From NCBI RefSeq assembly GCF_000144605.1, contig NC_014375.1:2108001-2172000 (forward strand): a stretch of DNA of 64,000 nt, given 5' to 3'. The position numbers and the translations under genes were made by a program. The notes under the pieces are model-generated. The model had not been told where the DNA came from, made no database searches, and was given only the letters and a program-made list of their open reading frames with translations. This DNA is from Brevundimonas subvibrioides ATCC 15264. GTDB taxonomy: Bacteria; Pseudomonadota; Alphaproteobacteria; Caulobacterales; Caulobacteraceae. Below, piece after piece: positions 47,386 through 57,551 of the stretch (position 1 is the stretch's first letter; every line of letters begins with the position of its first letter).

Positions 47386-47446
47386 TACATTGCCATCTTC
47401 CGCATGCCGCCCAGCCCCGCTATCTGTCGCGCGAGTGAGGGTTTCC

Positions 47447-47932
47447 ATGGCCGACGACGCGCCGCCGATCGACGAGATGCATTACGAGAAGCTGGCGCAG
47501 GATGCCCTGCGCGGCGTGATCCGCGCTGCCCTCGAACGCGCCGCCAGCCCGGGCGGAATCCCGGGGGCCCATCATTTCTACATCACCTTCAAGACCCGCG
47601 GCCCCGGCGTGTCGGTACCGCCCGACGTGGTGGCCAAATATCCGGACGAGATGACGGTCGTCCTGCAGCACCAGTACTGGGACCTGGCCGTCGAACACGA
47701 CCTGTTCTCGGTCATGCTGAAGTTCGGCGGGATGCCCAAGGTGCTGACCGTGCCCTACACGGCCGTGACCCGCTTCTACGATCCCAGCGTCCAGTTCTTG
47801 CTGCAGTTCGAGGCCCCCGAGCCGGTCGCCGAGCCGGTGGCCGAACTGCCCGCACCGAAGCGGACGGAGCCGTCCCCCTCGGGTGACGATGGTCCCAAGG
47901 TCGTCTCGCTGGACCAGTTCCGCAAGAAATAG
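47447..47932 (+). CDS. sspB: ClpXP adaptor SspB, alphaproteobacterial type
   Basis: This 161-residue adaptor binds the ssrA tag and brings tagged proteins to ClpXP. The globular part (about 5-120, with HHFYITFKTRGPGV and FGGMPKVLTVPY) binds the tag. A Pro/Glu-rich linker then leads to the C-terminal ClpX-binding tail VVSLDQFRKK. The start is MADDAPP at 47447; an upstream Met adds unlikely sequence. It is placed 62 bp after the second repeat and about 160 bp from the tmRNA gene whose tag it should recognise. Confidence 0.9.
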   Translation: MADDAPPIDEMHYEKLAQDALRGVIRAALERAASPGGIPGAHHFYITFKTRGPGVSVPPDVVAKYPDEMTVVLQHQYWDLAVEHDLFSVMLKFGGMPKVLTVPYTAVTRFYDPSVQFLLQFEAPEPVAEPVAELPAPKRTEPSPSGDDGPKVVSLDQFRKK

Positions 47933-47989
47933 GCTTTGCGCGGCCTGCACCCTTGATAGGCTGGCGTCCGGTCGAGTCGGGAGCACGCC

Positions 47990-48733
47990 TTGGTTCGAGC
48001 TGCGTTTATCGTATGTCTGGTCTGGTTGGGTGCTTCGCCCGCCCTCGGCCAGAGCCGTTTCGACGGCTGGGCGTCCGCCATCATCGCCGCCGACTGGCGG
48101 ACCAGTGACGGCCAACCGATCGAGGCCTTCGACAACGCGCGTCGCGACCTGACCAGCGGGTTCCTCGCGGCCGGTTTCCGGCGCGCCGACATGGTCGACT
48201 ACACCCTGCGCCCCGACGCAGAGCCGTCGACGTCGGCCGAGGCGGCCGTGGAGGGATTCGCCGAGGTCGCCGCCCGGGCCACGCGCGGCTGCTTCCTCTA
48301 TGTCAGCTCCCACGGCTCGCCCCAGGGCATCAACTTCGGACCGACCTCCCGCGTCAGCCCCACCTCCATGGCCCGGCTGGTCAACGAGGTGTGCGGCGAG
48401 CGGCCGACGGTCGTGGTCGTCTCGGCCTGTTTCTCCGGCGTCTTCGTCGACGGCCTGTCAGGCCCGAACCGGATGGTCATGACCGCTGCGAAGCGCGACC
48501 GGGCCTCGTTCGGCTGCGGCGAGGATGCGGTCTATCCCTATTACGACGGTTGCGTGATCCAGAGCCTGCCGACGGCTACGGACTTCATCGCCCTGGCCAA
48601 TGCCGCCCGGACTTGCGTCAAGGCGCGGGAAGAGGCCGAAGGCCTGACGCCCGCCTCGGAGCCCCAGGTCTTCATCGGACCGAACATGCAGTTGCTGCTG
48701 CCCACACTCAGGTTCAACCGCCCCGAAAGCTAG
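47990..48733 (+). CDS. secreted C13-family (legumain-like) cysteine peptidase
   Basis: This 247-residue protein starts at TTG with GGGAG upstream. It has a signal peptide (AAFIVCLVWLGASPALG) and then a caspase/legumain-like fold: the catalytic His is in YVSSHGSPQG (about 108) and the Cys in VVSACFSGVF (about 147). It would be active in the periplasm. The target is unknown; bacterial C13 members are widespread in alphaproteobacteria and poorly studied. A GPI-transamidase-like role is not expected in bacteria. Confidence 0.8.
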   Translation: MVRAAFIVCLVWLGASPALGQSRFDGWASAIIAADWRTSDGQPIEAFDNARRDLTSGFLAAGFRRADMVDYTLRPDAEPSTSAEAAVEGFAEVAARATRGCFLYVSSHGSPQGINFGPTSRVSPTSMARLVNEVCGERPTVVVVSACFSGVFVDGLSGPNRMVMTAAKRDRASFGCGEDAVYPYYDGCVIQSLPTATDFIALANAARTCVKAREEAEGLTPASEPQVFIGPNMQLLLPTLRFNRPES

Positions 48734-49098
48734 GCCCTGCGCGGAAACGCGCGGATCGTGATCCGTTCCCGCTCGCCCTCGCGCCGCTCGACCAGCAGGC
48801 GCGCCACCTGGGCGTCGTCGTGGAACAGATAGCCTTTGATGGCGTCCAGCAGGGCCTTGGCCAGATTGTCCAGATCCATCCAGGGCGGGTCGCCGACGTG
48901 CTCCATCACGATCTCGACGACAAAGTCGCCGTAAGACGGCCGCGACCCCCGCCACTCCTTGCGGAAGAACTCATAGACCAGCGGCTTGTAGTATTTGGCC
49001 TGGGTGGTCAGGCCGTCGATCATGATGACGACCGCCTCCCCCTCCTCCCGCGCCCGGACCTTGCCCGAGACGATCCAGTCGCCGTTCAAGACCCGCAC
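48730..49098 (-). CDS. RusA-like crossover junction endodeoxyribonuclease
   Basis: This 122-residue protein (GTG start) matches the RusA fold: the acidic catalytic pattern MDLDNLAKALLDAIKG and then HDDAQV (residues about 78-102) contains the Asp residues that bind magnesium in RusA. RusA resolves Holliday junctions and is usually phage-borne, but nothing else here looks like phage. It overlaps the cyclophilin gene by 13 bp on the same strand and the C13 gene by 4 bp at the 3' end. Confidence 0.75.
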   Translation of the reverse strand: MRVLNGDWIVSGKVRAREEGEAVVIMIDGLTTQAKYYKPLVYEFFRKEWRGSRPSYGDFVVEIVMEHVGDPPWMDLDNLAKALLDAIKGYLFHDDAQVARLLVERREGERERITIRAFPRRA

Positions 49099-49703
49099 CG
49101 CGCCGGCAGGTCGCCGACCAGGCGTGCGGACCGGATGACGACCGGCGGCGTCATCTGCTCCTCGCCGTCGGCGGGCATCATCTGGATGGCCCGCGCCACA
49201 TCCAGCCCCTCGCTCAGACGCCCGAACGCGGCGAACCCCTGCCCGTCCGGGTTGCGCCCGCCGCCGAAGTCGAGGCTGGGCGTGTCCCGCGTGACGATGA
49301 AGAAGCTCGACGTCGCCGTGTCCGGACCGTTCCGGGCCAGCGAGATCGTCCCCGCCACATGCCGCAGACCGGTCTCCCGCGTGCGCTCCAGCGGAATGGA
49401 GGGCCGCGACGCATCGTCGGACCCGCGCGGCGTCGCGGCCTGGATCACGTCGATGGGGTTCGGGTTGTCGTTGGTCGCCGCCACCACGGTGCGAAAGAAG
49501 CTGCCGCCGTCATAATCGCCGGTCGTCACATAGCTGATGAAGTTGCAGGCCGAGACCGGTGCCCGTTCGACATCGAGATCGACGACCATCCGCCCCACGT
49601 CCGTGGTGATGACGACCTGAACGGGCGCGGGGGACGGCATCGTGGCGCATCCGCCGGAAACCAGCGCCGCCAAGGCCCCTGCCATTGTTCCAAATCGCCT
49701 CAT
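49086..49703 (-). CDS. cyclophilin-type peptidyl-prolyl isomerase, lipoprotein
   Basis: This 205-residue protein has a lipoprotein signal with lipobox VSGGC (Cys near 19), then a cyclophilin domain ([51 protein letters not shown]). It would sit in the envelope and speed proline isomerisation. The usual catalytic Arg of cyclophilins is seen in FFRTV. It is divergent from fumC by 92 bp. Confidence 0.87.
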   Translation of the reverse strand: MRRFGTMAGALAALVSGGCATMPSPAPVQVVITTDVGRMVVDLDVERAPVSACNFISYVTTGDYDGGSFFRTVVAATNDNPNPIDVIQAATPRGSDDASRPSIPLERTRETGLRHVAGTISLARNGPDTATSSFFIVTRDTPSLDFGGGRNPDGQGFAAFGRLSEGLDVARAIQMMPADGEEQMTPPVVIRSARLVGDLPARCGS

Positions 49704-49795
49704 GGCTGTCGCCGATCCCTGCTCGCCGCCTTGCCCGGCCGCCTGCCCGTGCTACACCCCGCCGCGATCCGTCGCCAAGCCGAAGACAGCCCATC

Positions 49796-51190
<1,395 letters not shown>

Positions 51191-51202
51191 TCGTCGCCAG
51201 GG

Positions 51203-52027
51203 TCAGGCGCGAAAAAAGGCCAGCAGGTCGGCGTTGATCGTCTCGGCATGCGTCGTGCACATACCGTGCGGCAGGCCCGGATAGGTCTTCAGCGTGCCGT
51301 GCTTCAGCAGGGTGATCGCGATGCGGGCCGAGTCGTCGATCGGGACGATCTGGTCGTCCTCGCCGTGCATGACCAGAACCGGCACGTCGATGGCCTTCAG
51401 GTCCTCGGTGAAGTCGGTCTCCGAGAAGGCCTTGATGCAGTCGTAGTGCGACTTGGCCGACCCGGACATGCCCTGCCGCCACCAGTTGTCGATCACCGGT
51501 TCCAGCACCTTGGCCCCCGGACGGTTGAAGCCATAGAACGGCCCGGCGGCGACGTCGCGGTAGAAGACCGACCGGTTGGCGGTCAGGGCGGCGCGGAAGC
51601 CGTCGAAGACCTCGATCGGCAGGCCGCCTGGGTTGTGTTCGGTCTTCAGCATGATCGGCGGCACCGCCCCGATCAGGACGGCCCTGGCGACCCGCCCGGC
51701 GCCGTAGCGGGCCACATAGCGGGCGACCTCGCCGCCGCCGGTGGAGTGGCCGACGTGGATGGCGTCCCGCAGGTCCAGATGCGCGGCCAGGGCCGCGACA
51801 TCGGCGGCATAGGTGTCCATCTCGTTGCCGTCGAAGCTCTCGCCGGATCGGCCGTGCCCGCGCCGGTCGTGGGCGATGACGCGATAGCCGTGGCCGAGGA
51901 AGAACAGCATCTGGGCATCCCAGTCATCGCCGCTCAGGGGCCAGCCGTGATGGAAGACGATCGGCTGGCCGCTCCCCCAGTCACGATAGAAGAGCGCCGT
52001 CCCGTCGGGTGTCTGGATGGTCGCCAT
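51203..52027 (-). CDS. alpha/beta hydrolase, non-haem haloperoxidase-like
   Basis: This 274-residue protein follows the cofactor-free haloperoxidase/arylesterase group: [25 protein letters not shown], nucleophile elbow VGHSTGGGE (Ser near 96), Asp in HGEDDQIVP and His in GLPHGMCTT. Such enzymes hydrolyse esters or, with acetate, form peracids. The physiological substrate is unknown. It is a single gene convergent with fumC. Confidence 0.87.
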   Translation of the reverse strand: MATIQTPDGTALFYRDWGSGQPIVFHHGWPLSGDDWDAQMLFFLGHGYRVIAHDRRGHGRSGESFDGNEMDTYAADVAALAAHLDLRDAIHVGHSTGGGEVARYVARYGAGRVARAVLIGAVPPIMLKTEHNPGGLPIEVFDGFRAALTANRSVFYRDVAAGPFYGFNRPGAKVLEPVIDNWWRQGMSGSAKSHYDCIKAFSETDFTEDLKAIDVPVLVMHGEDDQIVPIDDSARIAITLLKHGTLKTYPGLPHGMCTTHAETINADLLAFFRA

Positions 52028-52111
52028 GCCTGACCTCTGCTCGCCGGCTGCTGGTGGAGATCAGCAGGGTATCAACGTTCTCCGGTTGTGCCAGTCACAG
52101 TTTGGCGACAC

Positions 52112-52528
52112 CTAGGGTTTGTCGCGGATCGTCGCTCCGACCGGCGCGAGCGCCAGCTTGGCCAGCTCAAGGTCCTTCAGCGCGAAGGGAATGCCGATGA
52201 TGGTGATGGCCTCGGCGAAGGCGATCAGCAGGTGCGACAGGGCAATGTACCAGCCGGCGAAGACGAACCAGATGACGTTCAGCCCGACGCCGAAGCAGCC
52301 GATATCCTTGCCCTCGGCCTGGCCGGCCCAGACGACCTCACGCCCGAACGGCCAGAACGAATAGCTCGCGATCCGCCAGGCCGAGAACGCCCAGGGCAGG
52401 CCGACCACGGTGATCGCCAGGATCGCGCCGCCCAGCAGCCACAGAAGTCCGCTGATCCAGCCGCCAAAGATGAACCAGAGAATGTTCAGGATCAGTCGGA
52501 TCAAGTGCGTCGCTCCCCGTCGACCCAT
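52112..52528 (-). CDS. YccF-domain inner-membrane protein
   Basis: This 138-residue protein carries two copies of the YccF pattern, with segments NILWFIFGGWISGLLWLL and NVIWFVFAGWYIAL, each followed by an ITVVGLPWAF/ITIIGIPFAL helix. Proteins of this family are multi-pass inner-membrane proteins without a defined role. The first eight residues may be untranslated leader if a later start is used. Confidence 0.85.
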   Translation of the reverse strand: MGRRGATHLIRLILNILWFIFGGWISGLLWLLGGAILAITVVGLPWAFSAWRIASYSFWPFGREVVWAGQAEGKDIGCFGVGLNVIWFVFAGWYIALSHLLIAFAEAITIIGIPFALKDLELAKLALAPVGATIRDKP

Positions 52529-52554
52529 CGCCGACGGACCCTAGATAGGCGAAA

Positions 52555-52578
52555 GGCCCCGCCGATATCAGCGGGGCC
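52555..52578 (-). terminator. hairpin terminator after the DUF2171 gene
   Basis: GGCCCCGC (52555-52562) pairs with GCGGGGCC (52571-52578) around an 8-base loop; on the minus strand it is followed by TTTC. It is 29 bp past the stop of the gene at 52608. Confidence 0.7.
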
Positions 52579-52607
52579 CTCGTGAATTCGTCGTAACCCG
52601 TCAGGGT

Positions 52608-52856
52608 CTAGTGCGCGTCGTGGGGCTTTTCGGTCCACTGCGCCTTGGCGTCGTCCTTCGTGAGCGACAGGCGAACCTTGTCGTCGTCCACGGACTCGAC
52701 CCAGCTGACCGGGATCATGTGGTGCTTGAAGCCGCCGGCGAGATCCAACTTGGCCAGTTCGATCTGGTCGCCGAGCACGTGGTCCACACGGCCGACGTGG
52801 CCGCCGTCCGATCCGACGACTTCGAGGTGTTCCTTGATGAGCGTGACGTCTACCAT
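52608..52856 (-). CDS. DUF2171 / PRC-barrel-like small protein
   Basis: This 82-residue protein begins VTLIKEHLEVVGSDG with the pattern of DUF2171 (a PRC-barrel relative): GGHVGRVDHVLGD, then FKHHMIPVSWVES. These small cytosolic proteins are common in alphaproteobacteria and are often linked with general stress, but the function is not known. It has a GGAG sequence upstream and a terminator downstream, so it is a single gene. Confidence 0.8.
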   Translation of the reverse strand: MVDVTLIKEHLEVVGSDGGHVGRVDHVLGDQIELAKLDLAGGFKHHMIPVSWVESVDDDKVRLSLTKDDAKAQWTEKPHDAH

Positions 52857-52934
52857 GGGGAGGTCTCCTGTCTGGGGTGAGACAGACAAACGCCGACCCG
52901 TGCGCCGGGTTGCCGGCTGCGCCGAAAGGATCCG

Positions 52935-53111
52935 ATGGCCGAGATCGTGAACCTGAACCGCGCGCGGAAAGACCGCGCGAAGACCGAGGCGACGTCGCAG
53001 GCGAAGGCCAACCGTGTTCTCCACGGATTGACCAAGGATCAGCGCGACGCGGCCCGCGCGGAACGCGAGCGCCTGTCTCGGCTGCTCGATCAGACGCGGC
53101 GCGAGGACTAG
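52935..53111 (+). CDS. DUF4169 small basic protein
   Basis: This 58-residue highly charged protein begins MAEIVNLNRARKDRAK and continues as one predicted helix rich in Arg, Lys and Glu to RRED. This fits DUF4169, found in alphaproteobacteria near fumC and a ribbon-helix-helix gene; both are in this window (49796, 56557). AAAGGA lies 4-9 bases before the ATG. Its stop overlaps the 3' end of the convergent EamA gene by 4 bp. Confidence 0.8.
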   Translation: MAEIVNLNRARKDRAKTEATSQAKANRVLHGLTKDQRDAARAERERLSRLLDQTRRED

Positions 53112-54028
53112 CCGGCGGCCTTGGGCGCGCGGCTCAGCAACACCTGTCCGCCGAGCACCAGCGCCAGTCCCACCGCTGCAGACCAGCCGAACCGGGCGTC
53201 CTCGAACAGCAGCGAGACCAGCATGGCGATCGGCGGCGTCAGGGCCGAGATGTAGCTGGCCAGGGCATAGCCCCGCGCCCGCGCCACGGCGAAATAGGTC
53301 ACGAACGCCACGACCGAGCCCATGACCGCCAGATAGATCAGCGAGACCAGATAGCCGGGGCTGGAATCGATGGTGAACCGGGCACCGGTCACTAGGCCGT
53401 ACACGACCAGCATCCCGGTCCCGTAGGCCATGGCCCATCCCGTCTGGGGCAGGATCGCCGTCCCCTGTTCCTGACCGCGCCAGGAGAAGTAGTTGCCGAC
53501 GGCCGAGCTGAGCACGGCCAGGAAGGCCAGGCCGATGCCCATCAGGGCGCGCTGGTCGAAGCCCGCTCCCAGCGCCTCGCCACCCGACAGGACCGCGACG
53601 CCGATGATGCCCAGGCTGGCCCCCATCCACGCCCCGCGCGAGGCCTTCTGGCCGACGACGAGCCGGAACAGCACCAGGTTCAGGAAGGCCAGCCCGGCGA
53701 ACACCACAGCGACGATGGCCGAGGTCACATGGCCCTCGGCCGCATAGGTGAAGGAGTAGCTGATGGCGAAGACGAACGCCCCCTGCCCCACGGCCGCCAG
53801 GTGCTGACCGCGGGTCAGCTTCAGCGATCGCCCGGTCACCGCGCAGCCGACGATCAGCACCAGGGCCGCCAGACCGAACCGCCAGACCAGCGATGCCACG
53901 GGATCGACCGTGCCCAGTTGCCAGGTGATCGCATACCAGGTCGTGCCCCAGATCACGGCGCACAGAACGACGCCGCCGATCGCCAAAGCATCGGCGGACG
54001 GGCGGCGCAGGGTGTCGGACAGGCTCAC
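53108..54028 (-). CDS. EamA-type drug/metabolite transporter
   Basis: This roughly 306-residue protein has about ten membrane segments in two EamA repeats, the first starting at GGVVLCAVIWGTTWYA. I chose the GTG at 54028 because the preceding 27 residues in the frame (from TTG 54109) are polar and have no match to the family's usual start; the longer form is possible. It would export or import a small metabolite. It follows the Coq4 gene in the same direction. Confidence 0.82.
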   Translation of the reverse strand: MSLSDTLRRPSADALAIGGVVLCAVIWGTTWYAITWQLGTVDPVASLVWRFGLAALVLIVGCAVTGRSLKLTRGQHLAAVGQGAFVFAISYSFTYAAEGHVTSAIVAVVFAGLAFLNLVLFRLVVGQKASRGAWMGASLGIIGVAVLSGGEALGAGFDQRALMGIGLAFLAVLSSAVGNYFSWRGQEQGTAILPQTGWAMAYGTGMLVVYGLVTGARFTIDSSPGYLVSLIYLAVMGSVVAFVTYFAVARARGYALASYISALTPPIAMLVSLLFEDARFGWSAAVGLALVLGGQVLLSRAPKAAG

Positions 54029-54121
54029 GGCAGGATTCCGGTAGGAGGGGCTGGATCCATGCCGGTCGCCGAACGCGGAGGCAACCGCGATCGGCGTCTG
54101 GTAGCCCAAGGTTGCCTTATG

Positions 54122-54883
54122 TCACGCCCGCAGCTTCACGGCGGCTCGCACCGCTTCGGGCACGGCCGCATAGACCGTCGGCGGCGCGATTTTGAGGCGG
54201 CTGCGCGCTGCGTCCAGCGGCTCCCGGAACAGGGCCTCGTAGTCCAGTCCCGGCAGCCACCGCGCCGCGCGTCCGTTACGCCAGGCCTGCAGCACCGCCC
54301 GCCGCGCCGGAATGGCCCGGTTCTCGCGCTGGATCTCTCGCGCCGCGCCGTAGCCGATGAAGGCGAAGCCGAGATTGCGGGTCTGGCCGTAGGAGAACGA
54401 CACCACGCAGGCCTCGCCCAGGGCATCGGTGCCGTAGCCGGTCAGGACGTGCCAGATGTCATGGATGTCCCGCAGCCGCCGGGAGTACCAGACGATCGGA
54501 TGCGGCGCGTCGATGAAGGGCACCACCTCGCGCTCGACGGCGGCGAGGCCGTCCGCGGTAAAGCCGCGCGCCTCGCGAAACGCCCGATATTCCGCCCCGA
54601 CCGTCCCGTCGGCGAACTGCGCCAGCCACACGGGATCGTCCAGCCTTTGCGCCAGTTCGTCGCGCAGGAAGGCCTGACGACCGCCCTCCATGGTTCGCAG
54701 CATCCGGCCATAGCCGCGGGCCTGCGATCGACCGGACAGGGCCTTCATGATTTCAAAGACCTGGGCGGTGTCTTCCTTGTCGCGGATCAACTTGCGAAAG
54801 GCGCGGAAGGCCGCGACGGGCTGGAGCCGCTGCGGCTTCAGCGACTGGAACTCTTCCGGGTCGGCAACCGTATCCATGGTCAT
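54122..54883 (-). CDS. Coq4-family ubiquinone biosynthesis protein
   Basis: This 253-residue homologue of Coq4 has the key motif IHDIWHVLTGYGTDALGEA (about residues 140-160), which includes the HDxxH...E metal site. Eukaryotic Coq4 is reported to act in decarboxylation/hydroxylation at C1 of the quinone ring; alphaproteobacterial homologues are presumed to act in ubiquinone synthesis. It starts 112 bp from the divergent type III PKS gene, so it might instead serve the PKS product. ATG 54877 is an alternative start. Confidence 0.8.
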   Translation of the reverse strand: MTMDTVADPEEFQSLKPQRLQPVAAFRAFRKLIRDKEDTAQVFEIMKALSGRSQARGYGRMLRTMEGGRQAFLRDELAQRLDDPVWLAQFADGTVGAEYRAFREARGFTADGLAAVEREVVPFIDAPHPIVWYSRRLRDIHDIWHVLTGYGTDALGEACVVSFSYGQTRNLGFAFIGYGAAREIQRENRAIPARRAVLQAWRNGRAARWLPGLDYEALFREPLDAARSRLKIAPPTVYAAVPEAVRAAVKLRA

Positions 54884-54995
54884 CAAGGCATCCCGCTCTA
54901 TGGATGCTGAATGTAGCGCACCCTGCGACCGTCGCGAACCCCGGCCCGTATCTGAACGGAGCCCCCGCCATCCTGCGGCCGAAACCGAGATTGCC

Positions 54996-56063
54996 TTGTC
55001 CAGTCCGACACCTGCGCCGACCCCCCGCCTGAACGCCCTCTCGACCGCCTGGCCGCCCTTCACCCTCAGACAGGAAGATGTCGCCGCGAACGGGGCCGAG
55101 CTGTTCGCCACGACCCATGGCGGCTTCAAGCGGCTGGAGCCGATCTACAGGAACTCGCTGATCGAGACGCGCCACTCCTGCGTCCCCATCGAATGGTATC
55201 TGCAGCCCCACAGCTTCGCGGAGCGCAACCGGCTGTTCCTCGACAACGCCGTCGCCCTGATGGCCGAGAGCGCCACAAAGGCGCTGGACGAGGCCGGCCT
55301 GACCGCGGATCAGATCGACTGCATCGTCACCGTCTGCTCCACCGGCATCGCCACGCCGTCGCTGGAGGCGCACCTGATGCAGGTCATGCCGTTCCGTCCG
55401 GACGTGCGCCGCGTGCCCCTGTTCGGGCTCGGCTGCGCGGGCGGCGTCCTCGGTCTGGCCCGGGCGGCGGAGGCGGCGAAGGCCTGGCCCGAAAGCCGCG
55501 TCCTGCTGCTGGTCGTGGAACTGTGCGCGCTGACCTTCCGCTATCAGGACCGGTCGAAGTCCAATCTGGTCGCCACGGCTCTGTTCGGCGATGGCGCGGC
55601 GGCGGCCATCGTCTCGTGCCGCGACGACGGCACCGGCCCCGTGCTGGGAGCCAGCCATGAGCACACCTGGCCCGACAGCCTTGACGTCATGGGCTGGGAC
55701 GTCGCCGACGACGGGTTGAAGGTCGTCTTCAGCCGCGACATCCCGGCCCTGGTCCAGAACGACTTCCAGCCGATCGCGGAGGCTTTCCTGTCGACCAACG
55801 GCCTGACCGCCGCCGGGGTCGGTGGCTTCGTCTGCCACCCCGGCGGGGCCAAGGTCATCGAGGCCCTGGAGGGGGTCTTCACCCTCTGTTCCGGCGAGAT
55901 GCGTCACACCCGCGACGTGCTTCGTGAGCACGGCAACATGAGCTCGGCGACGGTCCTGTTCGTGCTGAAAGCGACGCTGGAGGCGAACGAGCCGGGGCCA
56001 TGGCTGCTCACCACCCTGGGGCCGGGGTTCACCACGGCGCTGATGCTGGTCCACCCGCAATGA
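54996..56063 (+). CDS. type III polyketide synthase (chalcone synthase-like)
   Basis: This roughly 355-residue homodimeric ketosynthase has the triad Cys in LFGLGCAGGVLG, His in GFVCHPGGAKV and Asn in EHGNMSSAT. It probably extends a fatty acyl-CoA with malonyl-CoA to an alkylpyrone or alkylresorcinol. The start is taken as TTG 54996, giving SSPTPAP; no ATG is close. It overlaps the methyltransferase gene by 4 bp, an arrangement known from Bacillus bpsA-bpsB, where the partner methylates the pyrone. Confidence 0.88.
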   Translation: MSSPTPAPTPRLNALSTAWPPFTLRQEDVAANGAELFATTHGGFKRLEPIYRNSLIETRHSCVPIEWYLQPHSFAERNRLFLDNAVALMAESATKALDEAGLTADQIDCIVTVCSTGIATPSLEAHLMQVMPFRPDVRRVPLFGLGCAGGVLGLARAAEAAKAWPESRVLLLVVELCALTFRYQDRSKSNLVATALFGDGAAAAIVSCRDDGTGPVLGASHEHTWPDSLDVMGWDVADDGLKVVFSRDIPALVQNDFQPIAEAFLSTNGLTAAGVGGFVCHPGGAKVIEALEGVFTLCSGEMRHTRDVLREHGNMSSATVLFVLKATLEANEPGPWLLTTLGPGFTTALMLVHPQ

Positions 56064-56557
56064 TGTGGTTTCTGATCGTCCTGGGCCTCGTGGTGGCCCA
56101 GCGGCTGGGCGAGCTCTGGCTGGCCGACCGGAACACCAGGGGTCTGCTGGCCGATGGCGCGGTGGAGATCGGCGCGGGTCACTATCCGCTGTTCGTCATC
56201 CTGCACACCGCCTGGCTGTCCGCCCTGGCCATCTTCACGCCCTGGACGGCCGTGCCGAACCCCTGGTTGCTGGCGGTGTACGTCATCCTCCAGTTCGGCC
56301 GGGTCTGGGTCATCGCCACACTGGGTCGCTACTGGACGACCCGCATCATCACCCTGCCCGGTGCCCCGCTTGTGCGATCAGGGCCGTTTCGGTTCGTGCG
56401 TCACCCCAACTACTGGGTGGCCTCGCTGGAGATCGCCATCCTGCCGCTGGTCTTCGGACAGGTCTGGATCGCGCTTGTGTTCAGCGTCCTGAACGGCATT
56501 CTGGTCGCCTACCGCATCCGTATCGAGGAGCGGGCCCTGGCCGACCGCGAGACCTGA
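56060..56557 (+). CDS. isoprenylcysteine carboxyl methyltransferase-like membrane protein
   Basis: This 165-residue integral membrane methyltransferase has four or five helices and the ICMT C-terminal motif PFRFVRHPNYW with EERALADRE, which binds S-adenosylmethionine. Coupled to a type III PKS, such proteins O-methylate the lipid pyrone or phenol instead of a protein cysteine. It overlaps the PKS gene by 4 bp and the next gene by 1 bp. Confidence 0.87.
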   Translation: MMWFLIVLGLVVAQRLGELWLADRNTRGLLADGAVEIGAGHYPLFVILHTAWLSALAIFTPWTAVPNPWLLAVYVILQFGRVWVIATLGRYWTTRIITLPGAPLVRSGPFRFVRHPNYWVASLEIAILPLVFGQVWIALVFSVLNGILVAYRIRIEERALADRET

Positions 56558-56775
56558 TGCTCAAGAAGCGATCCGTTACCCTGGCCGGCCATGCCACCTC
56601 CGTGGCGCTGGAGCCCGAGTTCTGGGCCGTTCTCGACGGGATCGCCGCCGAGCGAAACCTCAGCCATGCTGGCCTTCTGGTCTGGATCGACCAGACCCGC
56701 GGGCGTCGCCCCCTCGCCTCGGCCTGTCGTCTCCTCGCGCTGGAGCACGCAGGGTCAGGATCCATCACTCGCTAA
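56557..56775 (+). CDS. ribbon-helix-helix domain protein
   Basis: This 72-residue protein has the RHH pattern KKRSVTLAGHATSVALEPEFW (beta strand, here with a short insert) followed by two helices (AVLDGIAAERNLSHAGLLVWI), as in alphaproteobacterial RHH_4 proteins. It may be a small DNA-binding regulator. Its ATG shares a base with the methyltransferase stop. Confidence 0.75.
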   Translation: MLKKRSVTLAGHATSVALEPEFWAVLDGIAAERNLSHAGLLVWIDQTRGRRPLASACRLLALEHAGSGSITR

Positions 56776-56823
56776 CTGCGACAATCGCGCGCACGGTCTC
56801 CTCCTCATACAGGGGATACCGCC

Positions 56824-57543
56824 GTGCCAGTCGACCGCAGCAGCCTTCTACCGCCCGCCATCTTCGGCGGCCTCATCGCCATCGGTCTGATCGGGTCCGG
56901 CATCGCCATCGGCGGCGGGGTCATCAATGCCCAGGTCGGCAACCGGCAGGTCACCGTGCGCGGCGTGGCCGAGCGCAACGTCGTGGCCGATCTGGCCGTC
57001 CTGACCATCAACTTCAGCCACTCGGGCGACGATCTCGACGCCGTCACCGGCAAGATCGACAGCGATCTGCTCAAGGTCCAGCAGTTCCTGAAGGCCCAGG
57101 GCTATCCCGACGACGCCCTGACCAACGGCCGCCTGTCGGTCACCGACAACAAGGCCAACGCCTATCAGCCCGCCGTCGACGTGCTGCACTACACTGCCAC
57201 GAACTCGGTCACGATCCGTACGCGCGACGTCGCGCGGGTGGCCCAGACCCAGCGCTCGCTGGACGATCTGGTGCGCCAGGACGTGCTCATCGGCTTCGCC
57301 GATCCGCTGTACGTCTACACGAAGCTGAACGAGGTCCGGCCGTCCATGATCGCCGAAGCGACCGCCTCGGCCCGCTCGGGTGCCGAACAGTTCGCCAAGG
57401 ACTCCGGCGCGCCGCTGGGCCCGATCCGTCAGGCGACCCAGGGCTCGTTCGAGATTCTCGCCCGCGAGGACATCGACAACGAATCCACCTCACTGGACAA
57501 GCGCGTCCGCGTGGTGGCGACGGTCACCTATCAGCTGCGCTAG
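56824..57543 (+). CDS. SIMPL-domain (DUF541) periplasmic protein
   Basis: This 239-residue protein (GTG start) has an N-terminal membrane or signal segment (IFGGLIAIGLIGSGIAIGGGV) and then the SIMPL domain: VTVRGVAERNVVADLAVLTI, then DNKANAY and RYKA-like repeats to the C-terminus. Members are envelope proteins reported to ease oxidative stress; a molecular role is not settled. The gene ends just before an inverted-repeat element. Confidence 0.85.
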   Translation: MPVDRSSLLPPAIFGGLIAIGLIGSGIAIGGGVINAQVGNRQVTVRGVAERNVVADLAVLTINFSHSGDDLDAVTGKIDSDLLKVQQFLKAQGYPDDALTNGRLSVTDNKANAYQPAVDVLHYTATNSVTIRTRDVARVAQTQRSLDDLVRQDVLIGFADPLYVYTKLNEVRPSMIAEATASARSGAEQFAKDSGAPLGPIRQATQGSFEILAREDIDNESTSLDKRVRVVATVTYQLR

Positions 57544-57551
57544 ATGCGGGC

